A stretch of DNA of 64,000 nt, from NCBI RefSeq assembly GCF_023208195.1, contig NZ_CP060034.1:2108001-2172000 (forward strand), in the 5' to 3' direction. Under the pieces are notes generated by a model. That model saw nothing but the letters and a program-made list of their open reading frames with translations. It was not told the origin of the DNA and ran no database searches. Below are positions 61,108 through 64,000 of the stretch, in pieces. This DNA comes from Nocardioides sp. InS609-2. GTDB taxonomy: Bacteria > Actinomycetota > Actinomycetes > Propionibacteriales > Nocardioidaceae. Position 1 is the stretch's first letter; the number at the start of each line of letters is the position of its first letter. Both the position numbers and the translations under genes were made by a program.

Positions 61108-61723
61108 GACTAGGAGAGTGCTCCTGGGTCGGTCCAGATGTCAAGGGGCGGCATGACCCGCACTGCGAAGGGTCGAGCGTTCATTGGACACACACCGTCG
61201 GATGGTAATGAGGCGTGGATGCACACGCCGTACACCGCCGCCGGTGCGCTCGGCGCGCGTGCCGACCATGTCGACAGCGACAGCGTGGTCGAGCTGGTCG
61301 AGCTCCTCTGCGACTGCCCCCCGGCCGTTGCCCGTTCTGCGTGCGGCTAGGAGACGCCGACCGGACCATTCGCGGCGGAAGGGCGCACCTCATCGCGGCA
61401 TGACAACACGTTGGCGGGCACTGATCGATTTGCCGTTCCCAACTCCGGAACACCACCCCGAGCGAGCGCCGGAGCGGGAGAACCATGTCGCCGCCCACGC
61501 GGCTGGCGCCCCGGAGCATCCAGCCGCGGGTGAGGGTGCCTTCCGCCTGGCTGGTGCGACCTCCTGGCCTGCGTCGACCATGCCGGGCTGCCGTGCCAGC
61601 AGCACACGCAGGTCGTCCTTCGGCGTCCGAGCGCCCCACGAGTTGTACTTCCAAACTCCAGCGGGCACCACGTGTCTGAGGGCGTCGAGCTGGCAGAAGG
61701 GCAGTGGCACGGATCGAGCCTGG
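61108..61723. other. 616-bp stretch without a supportable gene
   Basis: Short frames exist on both strands (61138-61350 plus; 61390-61710 minus), but none has a ribosome site, a recognisable domain or convincing codon use. The minus-strand frame contains VWKYNSWGARTPKDDLRVLL, which looks protein-like and may be one more decayed gene. It lies within a zone where other remnants are clear. Confidence 0.5.
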
Positions 61724-62269
61724 TCAGCGGGTGCGCGTGAGCCGCCTCGCCAGGGTCGGCACCACGATGGCTGCGGCGACGGTGTGCAGCGTGATCAGGG
61801 TGGCCGCGGAGCTGGCGTCGAACCCGAACGTGAGGTCCGGGACGAAGGACAGCGCGGTCAGCGCGACCGCTGTCCGCACGAACGTGGGCCGTGGCCGGCG
61901 CGCCCTGCGCGCCATGACGGCAGCGATGCCGACGCCGACGAGCGAGAAAGCCAGCGTCAGCTGCGCGAACCCGGCGATCGGGATGCTCGCGCCTTTGCTG
62001 TCGGCGAACGAGACCCCGGCGGCCGACGCGACCGCCGCCAGTACGGTCGTGGCGACCGAGGCGACGACGGCCACGGCGACGCCGTGCTTCCAGACCGGCT
62101 GCCGCTCGGAAGTGGACGCCGGCGCGGTGGTGGTGACGTGGGTGGGGACCTGCGGGTGATGGACATGTCGGGCTCCGTTTCCTCGGCTGGCCGCCCGGTG
62201 CGACCCGCATATACCCCCTCCACGAACGGGCGGGTCCCGATCCGACAGGTCGCGAGACGAAACGTTCAA
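61724..62269 (-). CDS. DUF6069-like four-helix membrane protein
   Basis: The C-terminal 135 residues (from TTTAPASTSERQPVW) look like DUF6069 proteins, with four hydrophobic helices (about 62-84, 97-118, 130-148 and 155-172 in the long frame) and IPIAGFAQLTL. The open frame reaches a TTG at 62269, but the first 45 residues look unnatural, and the family usually starts right at the TTT segment, where this sequence has GTC. An out-of-frame ATG lies at 62166. The start is therefore unknown and the gene may be damaged at its 5' end. Confidence 0.65.
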   Translation of the reverse strand: MNVSSRDLSDRDPPVRGGGICGSHRAASRGNGARHVHHPQVPTHVTTTAPASTSERQPVWKHGVAVAVVASVATTVLAAVASAAGVSFADSKGASIPIAGFAQLTLAFSLVGVGIAAVMARRARRPRPTFVRTAVALTALSFVPDLTFGFDASSAATLITLHTVAAAIVVPTLARRLTRTR

Positions 62270-62272
62270 CGG

Positions 62273-62515
62273 GTCGACGCGCGGTCACGCAGTTCTGGGG
62301 CGGGTCGGGGGCGAGTCCCGGCGGCGCCCGGCGCAACCGGTCCCGTCGGCGATGCCCTGGACGAAGTCGTGGCGGAGCCCGCACAAGAGCGTCCGGTGCT
62401 TCTGCGCCAGGGCATCGAACGGGCAGTTCCCTAGGAGGAACCCGATCGCAAAGTTGCTGTGGCAGGTTGTCGTATCGGTGGGATGCCGTTCGTGGTGATG
62501 GTGGAAGGCGGTCAT
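62273..62515 (-). pseudogene. C-terminal remnant of a metal/iron-sulfur-type HTH regulator
   Basis: The minus-strand frame contains LLGNCPFDALAQKHRTLLCG and VQGIADGTGC, which resemble the C-terminal cysteine region of ArsR/SufR-like regulators (NCPF..LA..H..LVCGMN..L..G). After about 62345 the family end (LAPDPPQNCVTA) is in another frame, so a one-base shift is likely. The N-terminal HTH (about 150 residues) is missing; upstream of NCPF only about 32 codons of uncertain origin remain. I read it as a decayed gene. Confidence 0.5.
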
Positions 62516-62546
62516 CGGGACCGCCCCGAAACTGAGGAGAACTGAG

Positions 62547-62909
62547 ATGACGCACTACCTGCTGACCGTGCACGGCCCCGCCGAGATGAACGAGTTCGGC
62601 AACTATGGCTCCAAGGAGGAGATGGAGGAGGCGTTCGCCGCGACCGGCGCCTTCAACGACAAGTTGCACGCCGATGGCTACTGGGTCTTCGCCGGTGGAC
62701 TCCAGCCGGCGTCGACGGCGACCGTCGTCGACGGCCAGAGCGAGACTCCGGTGATGACCGACGGCCCTTACCTCGAGACCAAGGAGCTCATCGGGGGCTT
62801 CTGGGTGATCGACGCGCCCGACCTCGACGTGGCGCTCAAGCTCGCGGCCGAGGGGTCCAAGGCGTGCCGGGGCAAGGTCGAGGTCCGTCCGTTCGACGGC
62901 CTCGCCTGA
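62547..62909 (+). CDS. YciI/DGPF-domain protein
   Basis: The 120-residue protein has the YciI-like dimeric barrel: YLLTVHGP at the start, GYWVFAGGLQPASTATVV near residue 44, TDGPYLETKELIGGFWVIDA near 71 (the DGPF-like core) and KVEVRPF at the end. The ATG follows GAGGAGAACTGAG, a strong ribosome site. In Actinobacteria this family is usually followed by an ECF sigma factor of about 400 residues; here only a shrunken remnant of such a gene follows. Confidence 0.92.
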   Translation: MTHYLLTVHGPAEMNEFGNYGSKEEMEEAFAATGAFNDKLHADGYWVFAGGLQPASTATVVDGQSETPVMTDGPYLETKELIGGFWVIDAPDLDVALKLAAEGSKACRGKVEVRPFDGLA

Positions 62910-62933
62910 GCCGGCCCGACCGACGACTGATCG

Positions 62934-63179
62934 ATGCTGGGCAGAACGGCGGCCGTCCAGCGGATCTTCCGCGAGGAGCACGGCCGCCCGATCGCCTCGC
63001 TCGTGGCCGCGCTGCAGAAGTGGCCGGAGTCCGGCATACCCCCAACCCCGGCGGCTGACGACCCGTCGCCGCGGCCGGGCCTGAGAACGGATTGGCGTCG
63101 TATCCGACCGGGTTTCGCCTTCCTCCAGGCATGCATCGCCGGCCGCGCGACGCGCGCCAGCAGCCGGCGCTACCACTAG
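62934..63179 (+). pseudogene. Internally deleted remnant of an ECF sigma factor
   Basis: The 81-codon frame begins like the N-terminus of YciI-associated ECF sigma factors (AVQRIFREEHGRPIASLVA), then jumps directly to ALQKWPESGIPPTPA, which in intact proteins follows about 30 residues later, after the region 2 core. Beyond that the frame has no sigma-factor character and ends at 63179. Region 2 is lost in part and region 4 entirely, so it cannot work as a sigma factor. The intact YciI gene upstream shows the locus was once complete. Confidence 0.7.
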
Positions 63180-63185
63180 CGGTGG

Positions 63186-63211
63186 CCGAGCCCGCAGGGA
63201 AACGGGCTCGG
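63186..63211 (-). terminator. Hairpin behind the antibiotic-monooxygenase-like gene
   Basis: CCGAGCCCG and CGGGCTCGG form a 9-bp stem with an 8-base loop. It lies 17 bp beyond the stop codon of the minus-strand gene and also just behind the sigma-factor remnant, so it may act in both directions. Confidence 0.7.
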
Positions 63212-63227
63212 TCGAGGTAGACGGTCG

Positions 63228-63830
63228 TCAAGCCATCTCGGGGACGTGCAGGTGCGCGTAAGCGAGGTCGAACTCGTGCACGTCGACGATCTTGCCGCCT
63301 GCGTCGCTCGCGGCCCGGCGGCGCATGTCGTCGGCCGAGACGCGGCTAGCTTCCATCGCGTCGCGCGTCTCCCAGGCCGTGGTGGCGCAGCCCAAGCCGG
63401 CCGACTGGTTCACCAGCAGACTGGCGCTGCAGAATCCAGGGGTCTGCTCGAGCTCGGGAAGGATCCCGATCCGGAACGTCTCTGTCATGGCATCGAGGTC
63501 ACCCTGCAGCCAGCTGACTCGGCAGCATTCGCCGTGATGGGTGCGGTGCATGACGGCGATCTCCCACTCGTCCATCTCCACGGAGCCGCCGAGGATCTCG
63601 CGCCCGCGCTCGCGGATCGGGCGAAGTTGCTCGTCGCTGGCGCGCATGGCGGCCTCGCTCTCCCATGAACTGGTTGCGATGCAATGCCCGGTCTCGCGGT
63701 CGACCAGCATCGAGAGGCCTCGACAGCCCTCGATCTTTTCGAGCATGGGTGAAGCCTCGTTCTTGACGAACGCAGTGCCCGCATCGATGTTGGCGGGCCT
63801 TCCGTGGAATGTGGTGGAACGTGCGTACAC
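63228..63830 (-). CDS. Tandem dimeric-barrel (antibiotic monooxygenase-like) protein
   Basis: The 200-residue protein appears to consist of two ABM-like ferredoxin folds in tandem: the first with MLEKIEGCRGLSMLVDRE and SSWESEAAM, the second with ILPELEQTPGFCSASLLVNQ and TAWETRDAM. The repeated pattern of GxCxxxxLxVxR/Q, then xxWExxxAM, shows internal duplication. The role may be a haem-free oxygenase or a ligand carrier. The GTG at 63830 has GAGGAG 8 bases upstream and is preferred to the frame opening at 63959. Confidence 0.8.
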   Translation of the reverse strand: MYARSTTFHGRPANIDAGTAFVKNEASPMLEKIEGCRGLSMLVDRETGHCIATSSWESEAAMRASDEQLRPIRERGREILGGSVEMDEWEIAVMHRTHHGECCRVSWLQGDLDAMTETFRIGILPELEQTPGFCSASLLVNQSAGLGCATTAWETRDAMEASRVSADDMRRRAASDAGGKIVDVHEFDLAYAHLHVPEMA

Positions 63831-64000
63831 GGCCCACTCCTCTCTGGGACGGGACAGTGCCCGGTCCGGCACCGCCGGTTGATCCCTGCTTACTCCTCTG
63901 AGCGCGAAGACGCTAGACCCTGCTCTTCGGTCTCTTAAACCTGTCGGGGCAGCGCGCACCGGCTCAGCTCGCCGACGTGCGCGGGACGGCGCGGAGCGCA

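Overview
The window is high-GC DNA from an actinobacterium, most likely a Nocardioides-like member of the Nocardioidaceae. The evidence is the codon use, a dnaK-grpE-dnaJ-hspR operon with HspR operators (HAIR), a 13E12/DUF222 HNH nuclease with a LexA box, class E and class F sortases, a TIGR03083/maleylpyruvate isomerase-type protein, and many start codons that sit 6-7 bases behind a TAnnnT hexamer, the mark of leaderless transcripts. No rRNA, tRNA, CRISPR array or complete insertion sequence was seen.

Layout. 0-12 kb: the 5' part of a class II fructose-bisphosphate aldolase, a SigE-type sigma factor coupled to a membrane protein, a very large secreted protein with a dimethylformamidase-like domain, a SPOUT RNA methyltransferase, DedA, pyrE, an MFS pump, a class E sortase and an aminotransferase. 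12-15 kb: a flavoprotein next to a deletion scar that joins a headless LysR gene to the tail of a FAD-linked oxidase. 15-23.3 kb: the heat-shock block, clpB on one side and dnaK-grpE-dnaJ-hspR on the other, each with a HAIR operator; HspR is encoded between its two targets. 23.4-26.5 kb: a broken Dabb gene, an orphan PD-(D/E)XK nuclease-like protein and the SOS-type HNH protein. 26.7-38 kb: secreted M4 and M28 peptidases that share a C-terminal module, an aldo/keto reductase, a MarR/EamA divergent pair, a WXG-like gene pair and a large S8 protease. 38-44.3 kb: a P450; a three-gene set of an Asp-Gly-Thr repeat peptide, a JmjC/cupin oxygenase and a sucrase-ferredoxin-like protein; an AraC regulator; and an NmrA-like/DUF1772 pair with an amber codon. 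44.3-51.5 kb: a 998-residue LuxR regulator and a histidine-degradation operon. 51.5-59.3 kb: a nitroreductase, a frameshifted M20 peptidase with an MFS pump, a DUF2975/XRE pair, two citrate-lyase-beta-like enzymes and a class F sortase. 59.3-64 kb: a gene-decay zone holding fragments of three or more genes among small intact ones.

The most unusual items are: (i) four divergent gene pairs whose start codons are separated by only 37-39 bp, each with back-to-back leaderless -10 elements; (ii) the repeat peptide/JmjC oxygenase/ferredoxin-like set, which may be an undescribed peptide-hydroxylation system; (iii) a 70-bp palindromic element found twice, both times directly behind a stop codon and in the same orientation relative to the preceding gene; (iv) a palindromic element inserted in frame in hutF; and (v) an unusual number of broken genes with one-base lesions or clean internal deletions. 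Function calls come from reading motifs and from family knowledge; no search was run.
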